8,185 nucleotides of DNA from Planctomycetota bacterium (GTDB lineage: Bacteria > Planctomycetota > Phycisphaerae > Phycisphaerales > UBA1924): NCBI GenBank assembly GCA_017303565.1, contig JAFLCM010000099.1:1-8185 (forward strand), in the 5' to 3' direction. The position numbers and the translations under genes were made by a program. The notes beneath the pieces are model-generated. The model did no database searches. It was given only the letters and a program-made list of their open reading frames with translations, and was not told where the DNA came from. This document shows, piece after piece, positions 1 through 8,089 of this stretch; positions within the stretch are counted from its first letter, which is position 1, and every line of letters starts with the position of its first letter.

Positions 1-2
1 GC

Positions 3-134
3 CGGGATGGACGGCTTGCGCGCGGGCTGGCGCTGGTGCGACGCCGGGATCGCGTTCCCAGCCCGGCGGGCGCGGTGTTCGAGCGGGCGCTCCTGGAGAG
101 CGTCTCGTCGCCCGGGCGATCTGCCAAATCATAG
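3..134 (+). CDS. C-terminal end of a probable LysR-type transcriptional regulator (partial, 5' end outside window)
   Basis: The reading frame is open from the left edge, codes for 43 residues and stops at TAG 132-134. It contains RGLALVRRRDRVPSPAGAVF, which resembles the end of the LysR substrate-binding domain: a strand with R..L.LV.R, then SPA(A)..F and a last helix, here FERALLES. The other two forward frames through this stretch read as low-complexity Arg/Gly/Ala protein. No DNA-binding domain is visible because the gene begins outside the window, so the LysR call rests only on this tail. It lies on the same strand as acnA, 122 bp upstream, with no obvious terminator between them. Regulation of acnA by this protein is possible but not shown. 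Confidence 0.5.
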   Translation, partial: RDGRLARGLALVRRRDRVPSPAGAVFERALLESVSSPGRSAKS

Positions 135-145
135 ATATCATCTAT
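131..145. promoter_or_regulatory. Perfect inverted repeat ATAGAT-ATC-ATCTAT, possible operator upstream of acnA
   Basis: Two 6-bp arms are exact reverse complements around a 3-bp centre, in an AT-rich patch that stands out from the GC-rich surroundings. The repeat overlaps the stop codon of the upstream gene and lies about 110 bp before the acnA start. TATCAT at 136-141 inside it matches five of six bases of a sigma70 -10 box, but I see no good -35 box at the right distance. The size and shape fit a dimeric repressor or activator site. The factor is unknown. Confidence 0.35.
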
Positions 146-157
146 CGAACTCGTATC

Positions 158-180
158 GTGCATTGATTGGACTCATGCAC
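158..180. promoter_or_regulatory. Inverted repeat GTGCAT-N11-ATGCAC in the acnA leader
   Basis: Arms at 158-163 and 175-180 are exact 6-bp reverse complements separated by 11 bp. The element lies 77 bp before the acnA start codon. It could be a DNA operator with half-sites about 1.6 helical turns apart (17 bp centre to centre), or a weak hairpin in the acnA leader RNA. Six-bp repeats can arise by chance, so this is tentative. Confidence 0.25.
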
Positions 181-256
181 CCCGACACGCGATTGTTCCA
201 CCGTGCGCCTGCGAGATGGATCGCTGCCGCGTCCGACTTCACCTCCGAGAGCACCC

Positions 257-3010
<2,754 letters not shown>

Positions 3011-3036
3011 CCCGCGTCGCCGTCCTGAGAACCGCC

Positions 3037-3071
3037 AGCCCCGGAGCCCGACGCTCCGGGGCTTTCGTGTT
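3037..3071 (+). terminator. Rho-independent terminator of acnA
   Basis: The 11-bp arms AGCCCCGGAGC (3037-3047) and GCTCCGGGGCT (3053-3063) pair perfectly around the 5-nt loop CCGAC. They are followed by TTCGTGTT, a short interrupted U-tract. The hairpin begins 27 nt after the acnA stop. The convergent protease gene ends at 3087 on the other strand. The hairpin could also slow transcription from that side, although no U-tract follows it in that direction. Confidence 0.88.
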
Positions 3072-3086
3072 CCCGTTGGCTGATCC

Positions 3087-4637
3087 TCAGCGCGGCGCGG
3101 GCCCGCGCTCCACGAACGCGATCCGTCCGCCGCGGTAATCCAGCACCAGATCAAAGTCGCGCAGCACACCGCCGCCGATGGTGCCCAGCGTGTACGGGTC
3201 GGCGGTCGGCCCGTCCGCGGCGAGGCTGAACGACGCCTTCAGGTCCTGGTACGCCTTGCCGGCGATCGCGAACTCCGCGAGCGAACCCGTCTTGATGGGC
3301 TTCATCCCGCCGACGCCGCCCGACACCGAGTCCTTCGTCTCGCGGCTCAGCAGCTTCATTTCCACCACTGCTCGTGAGTGCATGAAGACCGTCATGCCGC
3401 CGGCGCCGGAATCGAGCTTGAAGGGACCGGTGACGCCCTCGACCGTGGCCTCCACCGCCGGGTGGCGCTCGTAGACCCACATGCGCTGCCATGGCAAGCC
3501 CTCGCCCTTGAAGGTCGCGCCGTCCAGCAGTTCCACGCGCGGCGTGTGCATGTCGAGGCGGACGATGGCGCGGTGCATCAGGTTGTAGCCGACCACGCCG
3601 GCGATCTCCTCGCCCATGGCCTTCGCGATGCCCGACAGGTCGAGCGCCGTCATGTACACGCTGTGGTACGTCACCGGCCCGAGCGTGAACGACTCCGGGC
3701 GCACCATCGACGACATCATGCTGCCACCCATGCCCGACACGGGGATCGAGCCGAACGTCTCGAGGCCCAGGCGCACCGCTTCCTTGCTGTCGATCACGCC
3801 GCCGCCAGCGCCGGTGTCGAAGATCCACCAGCCGGAGTCCTTGGCGTTGATTCGCGGCCTGACCAGGAGGTGCCCGGTCTTGGCCTTCTTCACCTCCAGG
3901 GCGGCGGGCACGCTCGCGTCGTATTCCGTGTCACGGGGTGGGGCGCTATCGAAGGCCAGCGCGCGGGCGTCGAACGGGCCGCCCGTGATCGAGGAGAACG
4001 AAAAAGAGGTGTCCTCGCCGCCGCCGGCGCTGACGCGGGCCGATCTGGGGAACCAGCGTCCGTTGAGGGTGAGTTCGCCTTCGAGGATGACCGCGCGGGT
4101 CCGCCCGCCCGAGACGATGGACGCCGAGACGGGCCTGAGGGTGGCGCGGTCGACGCGGACCTCGCCGGTCATGCGCCCCTCGCTCATGCGGTACGAGAGC
4201 AGCCACGGCGTGTCCGGGCTCTGGAGGGCCGGGTTCAGCGAGAGTTCGAGCGTGCCCGGCGTGGTCCAGCCGCCGGAGACCAGGGCGAGTTCGACGATGG
4301 TCTCGTCGCGCTCGCCGAAGACCAGACGTGTGACCTCGCCGCCGAGGTCTTTCCGCCAGACGTCAGGCGCGTTCCAGCAGCGCTGGAAGGGCACGACGCC
4401 CTTGGTGGAACTGAGAACGCCGCCGTCCCTCGTGATGGTCACGCGGACGGTGGAGTCCATGCCGAGCAGGCCGCTCGTGCCTTCGAGGACCACCGCGTGA
4501 CCCTCGGGCAGCGGGGCGTCGGCGCCGATCGAGGCGCGCACACGGGCGAGCAGGTCGCCGGCGGCGTCGGCGAACGCCGCGGAGGGCTGGAGCAGGCACG
4601 CACTCGCGACAGCAATGGCGGAGACGAGGGTTCTCAT
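3087..4637 (-). CDS. Exported aspartyl protease family protein with two retropepsin-like lobes
   Basis: This is a 516-aa predicted secreted or periplasmic protein. Residues 1-24 form a signal peptide (Arg near the start, hydrophobic Ala/Val core, AFA before the likely cleavage site). Residues about 27-235 are a beta-rich region somewhat like LolA/LolB-type envelope domains; this is a weak resemblance. The C-terminal half holds two clan-AA protease units: WWIFDTGAGGGVID with D274, ending near GVVGYNLMHRAIVRLDM (348-364), and PFKLDSGAGGMTVF with D409, ending near GTIGGGVLRDFDLVLDY (485-501). Both catalytic Asp motifs, DTGA and DSGA, are present, so a two-lobe active site within one chain is plausible. 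The start at 4637 has AAAGGA 7 nt upstream. Its ATG overlaps the stop of the ArsR-like gene by ATGA, so the two are probably co-transcribed and translationally coupled. Substrate and cellular role are unknown; family members may also be non-peptidase binding proteins. Confidence 0.85.
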   Translation of the reverse strand: MRTLVSAIAVASACLLQPSAAFADAAGDLLARVRASIGADAPLPEGHAVVLEGTSGLLGMDSTVRVTITRDGGVLSSTKGVVPFQRCWNAPDVWRKDLGGEVTRLVFGERDETIVELALVSGGWTTPGTLELSLNPALQSPDTPWLLSYRMSEGRMTGEVRVDRATLRPVSASIVSGGRTRAVILEGELTLNGRWFPRSARVSAGGGEDTSFSFSSITGGPFDARALAFDSAPPRDTEYDASVPAALEVKKAKTGHLLVRPRINAKDSGWWIFDTGAGGGVIDSKEAVRLGLETFGSIPVSGMGGSMMSSMVRPESFTLGPVTYHSVYMTALDLSGIAKAMGEEIAGVVGYNLMHRAIVRLDMHTPRVELLDGATFKGEGLPWQRMWVYERHPAVEATVEGVTGPFKLDSGAGGMTVFMHSRAVVEMKLLSRETKDSVSGGVGGMKPIKTGSLAEFAIAGKAYQDLKASFSLAADGPTADPYTLGTIGGGVLRDFDLVLDYRGGRIAFVERGPAPR

Positions 4638-5254
4638 GGCTGGGTCCTTTCCGGGTTTGGCTTCTGGGTGACCACGCGGGCGCGGGGCGAGACGCGCTCC
4701 GGCGCGAGAACGAACGAAAGGGCGATGGCACGGGCACCCGGGCGCGGCCGCGCCCCGCGGAGCACCCTCGCCGCCTCCGACAAGAGCGCGTTGACGCGCT
4801 CAAGCTCCTCCGGGGTGAGCCACCCCTTCGACCGGGCCGCCCATACGCTGCGACGCGGGCCGTCGACGGCCTCGCTCCCCGACGCGACGGCGTGCCCGAA
4901 GTCGCGAGACGCCAGCCGAACGATCCCCGCCGCCACCCGCGCGATGTCCTTCGACTTGACCGGGCTGGCGTAGGACAGTCGGAGCGGGCGGCGAACCACG
5001 TCGAACACCGCCGCGGTGTGCCGCCCCTCCTTCACCGGCTCGCGCTCGACCAAGAGGCCGACCTTCGCGAGGCGGCGCACGTGGAAGTACAGGGCATCTG
5101 CGGGGCGGCCCATCAGTTCCGCCAGCCGCGCGATCGTGACGGGCCCGGCGGCCTCGATGGTGTCGCAGATCTCCTGGCGCGCGGGCGAGGCGAGAGCCCG
5201 CACCTGGGCGGGCTGGCTGAGCGGCTCGGGCTGCTTCCGGGTTGGCGGCATCAT
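4634..5254 (-). CDS. ArsR-like winged helix-turn-helix transcriptional regulator
   Basis: This 206-aa DNA-binding protein has its winged-helix domain at about residues 15-72: LASPARQEICDTIEAAG, then VTIARLAELMGRPADALYFH as the helix-turn-helix, then VRRLAKVGLLVE leading into the wing (REPVKEGRHTAAVF). This layout is typical of ArsR/HTH_20 proteins. No CXC metal-binding motif is seen, so it is probably not a classical metal sensor. The C-terminal part (about 100-182) has helices, including WLTPEELERVNALLSEAARVL, that may serve dimerisation or effector sensing. I start it at the ATGATG at 5254/5251. An upstream in-frame ATG at 5383 would run through the AT-rich promoter-like island and almost touch the divergent gene. 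No Shine-Dalgarno is seen before 5254, so a leaderless or very short leader mRNA is possible. Its stop overlaps the start of the protease gene. Autoregulation is inferred from the inverted repeat at its start. Confidence 0.8.
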   Translation of the reverse strand: MMPPTRKQPEPLSQPAQVRALASPARQEICDTIEAAGPVTIARLAELMGRPADALYFHVRRLAKVGLLVEREPVKEGRHTAAVFDVVRRPLRLSYASPVKSKDIARVAAGIVRLASRDFGHAVASGSEAVDGPRRSVWAARSKGWLTPEELERVNALLSEAARVLRGARPRPGARAIALSFVLAPERVSPRARVVTQKPNPERTQP

Positions 5255-5278
5255 TGAATAATACAAGAGAAGTTCAAT
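5253..5278. promoter_or_regulatory. Putative operator ATTGAA-N14-TTCAAT at the ArsR-like gene start
   Basis: Perfect 6-bp arms at 5253-5258 and 5273-5278 lie 20 bp apart centre to centre, about two helical turns, as expected for a dimer of a winged-helix regulator. The same stretch also reads as a near-direct repeat (TTGAATAAT at 5254, TTCAATAAT at 5273, 19 bp apart). It is the most AT-rich spot in the area and overlaps the first codons of the regulator, so binding here would block that gene. Autoregulation by the ArsR-like protein is inferred from position only. Confidence 0.45.
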
Positions 5279-5281
5279 AAT
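5254..5281 (+). promoter_or_regulatory. Possible sigma70-like promoter for the kinase-like gene
   Basis: TTGAAT (5254-5259) matches four of six bases of a -35 box. AATAAT (5276-5281) matches five of six of a -10 box, with a 16-bp spacer. Transcription would start near 5288, leaving a leader of about 105 nt before the ATG at 5393. It coincides with the putative operator, so both divergent genes could be controlled together. Promoter rules for this organism are unknown. Confidence 0.3.
5258..5263 (-). promoter_or_regulatory. Possible -10 box (TATTAT) for the ArsR-like/protease operon
   Basis: On the minus strand TATTAT matches five of six bases of the -10 consensus and lies directly before the ATGATG start. 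Transcription starting the usual 6-7 nt downstream would begin at or next to the start codon, giving a leaderless message, which would fit the missing Shine-Dalgarno. No convincing -35 box is seen about 17 bp upstream. Confidence 0.25.
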
Positions 5282-5352
5282 GGTTGCGGCGGCCCGCGCG
5301 GAATCCCTTGTCGCGCCATCGGATGCGACCCGAACGCAATCCGAGCGCGGGG

Positions 5353-5366
5353 CGTTCATCTGAACG
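5353..5366. promoter_or_regulatory. Perfect inverted repeat CGTTCA-TC-TGAACG before the kinase-like gene
   Basis: The 6-bp arms pair exactly around a 2-bp centre and end 26 bp before the ATG at 5393. The half-site GTTCA also occurs at 5272-5276 inside the AT-rich operator-like island, so the same regulator might bind both places. It could also form a small hairpin in the leader RNA. A weak -10-like TACACT lies at 5379-5384. Confidence 0.35.
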
Positions 5367-5392
5367 GTCCTGCGCCAATACACTCACGACCT

Positions 5393-6517
5393 ATGCGAGC
5401 GATCGTCACCGGCCAGATCGGGATGGACAAGAAGGAGTACCTGCGGGGCGTGGTCGATTTCGCCGGCAAGCAGGGGGAGGCGGTGGCCCTCTACAACATC
5501 GGCGACATCATGTACGCCGAGGCCCCCGACGTGCGCCCGGGGCGGATCCTTGATCTGCCGTGGAGCCGCCTGCACTCCCTGCGCCGGGCCGCGTTCAAGG
5601 ACGTGATCACCCAGAGCAAGGGCCAGCCCAACGTGATCGTCAACACGCACGCGACGTTCCGGTGGCGTCACGGGCTGTTCGCGGCGTTCGACTTCGACCA
5701 GATCCGCGAGTGCAACCCCGACCTCTTCATCTGCCTGGTCGACAACATCGAGGTGGTGCACCACCGCCTGCACCGCGACTTCGAGATCGACGCGACACTG
5801 AAGGACTGCATGGTGTGGCGCGAGGAGGAGATCCTCGCCACCGAACTGATGGCCCAGGCCATGGGCAAGCCCTTCTACATCCTCTCTCGCGGCCGCCACG
5901 AGGCCACAACCCGCACCGCCTTCCGTCTGGTGTGCCGCCCGGACATGCGCCGCGTGTACCCGTCGTTCCCGATGAGCCACGTCGTCGACATGCCCGATGT
6001 GCTCACGGAGATCGACCACTTCCGCGCCGAGCTCGCCCGCCACTTCGTCACCTTCGACCCCGGCGACGTGGACGAGAAGCTGCTCCTGGAGCGCGGCCTG
6101 CTGGCCGCCCGCGACGGCAAGGAGTTCCTCGAGGTCGCCCCCCACTCGTTCGGCGGCAGCCGCGCCGAGGGCGCCAAGCCCATCAAGGTCAGCGTCCGCG
6201 AGATCCTGGACATCGCCGGCGACGTCGACGGCCAGATCTACATGCGCGACTTCAAGCTCATCGACCAGTCGGACATGATCGTCAGCCTCGTCCCGGAACT
6301 GCCCGGCGGCGTGCCGGGGCTGTCCAGCGGCGTGGAGCGCGAACTCCAGCACGCCTTCGAGCACACCAAAGAGGTGTACATCGTCTGGAAGCCCAAGAAG
6401 AACCCCTCGCCTTTCATCACCGAGACCGCCAGCAAGGTCTTCAAGAGCGTGCCCGAGGCCCTCGAGCATTTCGAGAAGTCGGGGATGTTCGCCGCGACCA
6501 ACCTGTTCGGCCAGTAG
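5393..6517 (+). CDS. Adenylate kinase-like (archaeal type) protein with C-terminal nucleoside deoxyribosyltransferase-like domain
   Basis: This is a 374-aa predicted cytoplasmic protein. Residues 1-180 follow the plan of archaeal AdkA-type kinases: a first strand and P-loop region (MRAIVTGQIGMDKKEYL), then VALYNIGDIMYAEA (31-44), then VIVNTHATFRW (81-91) and NPDLFICLVDNIEVVHHRLHRD (about 108-129), and a helix plus strand EEEILATELMAQAMGKPFYI. The P-loop is degenerate: where Walker A has GxxGxGK(S/T), this has GQIGMDKK, keeping K13 but with Asp for the last Gly and Lys for Ser/Thr. ATP binding may therefore be altered. Residues about 281-335 resemble nucleoside 2-deoxyribosyltransferases: IYMRDFKLIDQSDMIVSLVP, then SSGVERELQHAFEHTKEVYI with E317 at the place of the family's catalytic Glu. 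The start is chosen because the first strand begins at once; no Shine-Dalgarno is visible. It is divergent from the ArsR-like operon across 138 bp. A role in nucleotide or nucleoside handling is likely; the actual reaction is unknown. Confidence 0.7.
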   Translation: MRAIVTGQIGMDKKEYLRGVVDFAGKQGEAVALYNIGDIMYAEAPDVRPGRILDLPWSRLHSLRRAAFKDVITQSKGQPNVIVNTHATFRWRHGLFAAFDFDQIRECNPDLFICLVDNIEVVHHRLHRDFEIDATLKDCMVWREEEILATELMAQAMGKPFYILSRGRHEATTRTAFRLVCRPDMRRVYPSFPMSHVVDMPDVLTEIDHFRAELARHFVTFDPGDVDEKLLLERGLLAARDGKEFLEVAPHSFGGSRAEGAKPIKVSVREILDIAGDVDGQIYMRDFKLIDQSDMIVSLVPELPGGVPGLSSGVERELQHAFEHTKEVYIVWKPKKNPSPFITETASKVFKSVPEALEHFEKSGMFAATNLFGQ

Positions 6518-6518
6518 A

Positions 6519-6550
6519 AAGGCATCCGGGCATTCAGGCAGCCAGGCATC
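6519..6550 (+). repeat. Four tandem 8-bp repeats, consensus CAGGCATC
   Basis: The units are AAGGCATC, CGGGCATT, CAGGCAGC and CAGGCATC, each exactly 8 bp with no gap. The array starts one base after the stop codon of the kinase-like gene. It is one arm of a pair with the opposed array at 6605-6635. It may be a dispersed genomic repeat family or part of a long transcript-end hairpin. Confidence 0.7.
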
Positions 6551-6604
6551 GCGACGCGGGGGATCGTCGGACCTGCGCAGCGCTCCCCAAGCGGCTCCCT
6601 CCTT

Positions 6605-6635
6605 CGTGCCTCGATGCCTCTTGCCTCGATGCCTT
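6605..6635 (-). repeat. Opposed array of the same octamer, consensus GAGGCATC on the minus strand
   Basis: Read on the minus strand the units are AAGGCATC, GAGGCAA (one base short), GAGGCATC and GAGGCACG. On the plus strand this gives TGCCTCGATGCCT twice. Together with 6519-6550 it makes an imperfect inverted repeat with arms of about 31 nt and a 54-nt middle. Both arms lie between convergent genes. Confidence 0.7.
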
Positions 6636-6905
6636 CCTTCAAAACGCAGAAGCCGCCGGGGCGTGAGAGGACGCGCACGCCGCGGACGGCTCCTGCCGCA
6701 CTGAAGAAGAGGCCGGCGGAGAACCACGTTCGCCGGCGGAACGCACGGGAGTCTGAGGTCCGGCGTTCCCCTCCATGTTCAAGGAAGACGGGCCCGGCAC
6801 TGGCGGAGCAGGGGACGGAACACTGACGCGGTTTCCCGCTGGTTCCTGAACACACCCGTTGCCCGGTCTGTGGCGGACTGACTCTTCCCGCACAGGTATT
6901 CGCAC

Positions 6906-6923
6906 CAACCGCCGTGGCGGTTG
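6906..6923. repeat. 18-bp near-perfect palindrome CAACCGCC-GT-GGCGGTTG
   Basis: Arms of 8 bp pair exactly around a 2-bp centre. It lies 29 bp past the LOG gene stop on the minus strand. A second short stem, CGGGC-TT-GCCCG (6928-6939), lies between it and the gene. The pair may act as a 3'-end hairpin or transcription pause for the LOG transcript, but no U-tract follows. A protein-binding palindrome is the alternative. Confidence 0.5.
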
Positions 6924-6952
6924 CACACGGGCTTGCCCGCCCGGAATCGGCC

Positions 6953-8089
6953 TCACGCCGGCTCGAAATCGTTGATCCGGTCGATCAGGCGGCGGATCAG
7001 CCCGATGTTGCGGCGCGTGTGCGTGAAGGCGATGCGCGGCAGTTCACGGAAATCGGTCTCCGCGTCGTAGGGGGCGCGCTGCACGATCGAACCGCCGCGG
7101 AGCAGCAGCGAGAACTCCTTGTTGAGTTTCGCCACGTCGCTCTCCTTCAGCGCCCGCTTCACGCGGATGACCAGGTCGTCCTTCACGTACCGGGCCGAGT
7201 GGTAGTTGCGATAGAACCGCAGGATGTGCTGCACCGCGTCGGAGGGGTCGCGGGCGATGTAGTAGAGGTTCAGGTCCTCGTGGCTGATGAACTTCTTGGT
7301 CAGGAGGTTCTTGCGGACGTAGTGGTCCCAGTCGTGCCAGTAGTCCCCGCCCGGGCCTTCCAGGAACACGATCGGCAGCATCGCGCCCTTGCCGGTCTGG
7401 GTCAGCGTCAAGCTCTCGAAGGTCTCGTCCTGGGTGCCGAAGCCGCCCGGGAAGCACACCACCGCGTCGCACTGGCTGACGAACATCAGCTTCCGCGTGA
7501 AGAAGTAGCGGAACGTCACCAGTTTGCTGTCGCCCTTGATGACGGTGTTCGCGTTGGTCTCGAACGGCAGGCGGATCGACAGGCCGAACGAGGAGTCCTT
7601 GCCCGGGCCCTCGTGCCCGGCCTTCATGATCCCGTCGCCCGCGCCGGTGATCACGCCCCAGCCCTCGTCCGCCATCATGCGGCTGAAGTTCACGCAGGTG
7701 GTGTAGTCGGGGTGCTCGGGCGGCGTGCGCGCCGAGCCGAAGATCGTCACCTTCTGGCTCGAGGGGTACTGCGCGAACACGTTGTAGGCGTAGCGCAGCT
7801 CCTTCAGCGTCGTTGACATCAGTTTCAGTTCGCCCATGTCGCGCCCGTCGGTCGCCAGTTTCAGGCTCGACAGCACCATGTCGCGGATCGGCTCGTACTG
7901 CGGGGTGCTCGGCCCGGCCCCGCACTGGGCCACCAGCGCGTCCACCAGCGCCTTCACCTCGTCGGTGTCCACCTTCCGCTCGGGGCGGGGCGTCGCGTGC
8001 GGGCTGGGCGGCACCGGCGCGTCGCTCGGTGGGATCAGGCTCGGGCGGTGCTCGGAGCGGTTGGAACGGTCGTTGGGGCTTCTCGTCAT
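6953..8089 (-). CDS. LOG-family protein (TIGR00730-like nucleotide phosphoribohydrolase)
   Basis: This 378-aa cytoplasmic Rossmann-like protein belongs to the lysine-decarboxylase-like/LOG family. Its members cleave the N-glycosidic bond of nucleoside 5'-monophosphates, releasing base and ribose 5-phosphate. Signatures are VTIFGSAR (114-121), GVITGAGDGIMKAGHEG (145-161), R199-K200 in FFTRKLMF, and the hallmark PGGFGTQDE (214-222). The core ends near 295. It is longer than small LOG enzymes (about 180-200 aa). Residues 1-40 are Pro/Ser/Arg-rich and probably disordered, 41-110 are an added helical segment, and about 300-378 form an Arg-rich tail. Whether it makes cytokinin-like bases or recycles nucleotides cannot be told. 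ATG 8089 has no clear Shine-Dalgarno but overlaps the stop of the upstream gene by ATGA, which supports this start through translational coupling. The next internal Met is M71, too late to keep the helical segment. Confidence 0.88.
   Translation of the reverse strand: MTRSPNDRSNRSEHRPSLIPPSDAPVPPSPHATPRPERKVDTDEVKALVDALVAQCGAGPSTPQYEPIRDMVLSSLKLATDGRDMGELKLMSTTLKELRYAYNVFAQYPSSQKVTIFGSARTPPEHPDYTTCVNFSRMMADEGWGVITGAGDGIMKAGHEGPGKDSSFGLSIRLPFETNANTVIKGDSKLVTFRYFFTRKLMFVSQCDAVVCFPGGFGTQDETFESLTLTQTGKGAMLPIVFLEGPGGDYWHDWDHYVRKNLLTKKFISHEDLNLYYIARDPSDAVQHILRFYRNYHSARYVKDDLVIRVKRALKESDVAKLNKEFSLLLRGGSIVQRAPYDAETDFRELPRIAFTHTRRNIGLIRRLIDRINDFEPA

Larger units (their letters stand above)
6518..6952. 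other. 435-bp intergenic region between convergent genes, repeat- and hairpin-rich, no convincing gene
   Basis: Open frames here are short and low in complexity (Pro/Ala/Arg/Ser-rich), and none has a recognisable domain. The region holds the opposed octamer arrays (6519-6635), a 7-bp inverted repeat GCCGGCG/CGCCGGC (6712-6718, 6731-6737) that also gives a 9-bp direct repeat, a nested hairpin (GGAAC, GCGG, CCGC, GTTCC) at 6817-6846, and the palindrome at 6906-6923. I see no tRNA and no intrinsic terminator with a U-tract for either flanking gene. A structured RNA cannot be excluded. Confidence 0.6.

Noticed and set aside
167..256. Longer start for acnA at ATG 167
   Set aside because: The added 30 residues do not resemble any aconitase N-terminus and run through leader repeats; ATG 257 has a better ribosome-binding site.
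3378..4973. A 531-codon plus-strand frame opposite the protease and regulator genes
   Set aside because: Composition is Arg/Ala/Gly/His-rich with no motif, it crosses two well-supported genes, and it fits the usual antisense shadow of GC-rich codon use.
5255..5383. Longer start for the ArsR-like gene at 5383
   Set aside because: It would translate the AT-rich promoter-like island and leave only 9 bp to the divergent gene. The winged-helix domain starts soon after the ATGATG at 5254.
5384..6727. A 447-codon minus-strand frame opposite the kinase-like gene
   Set aside because: It is low in complexity, has no domain and lies opposite a protein with clear motifs.
6836..6925. Possible tRNA or small structured RNA near CTGTG...CACAG
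   Set aside because: No T-loop consensus, acceptor stem or anticodon arm could be assembled; only short pairings are present.
6639..6956. A 105-codon minus-strand frame in the gap next to the LOG gene
   Set aside because: It is rich in Pro, Ser, Ala and Arg, has no recognisable fold or good ribosome-binding site, and overlaps several hairpins.
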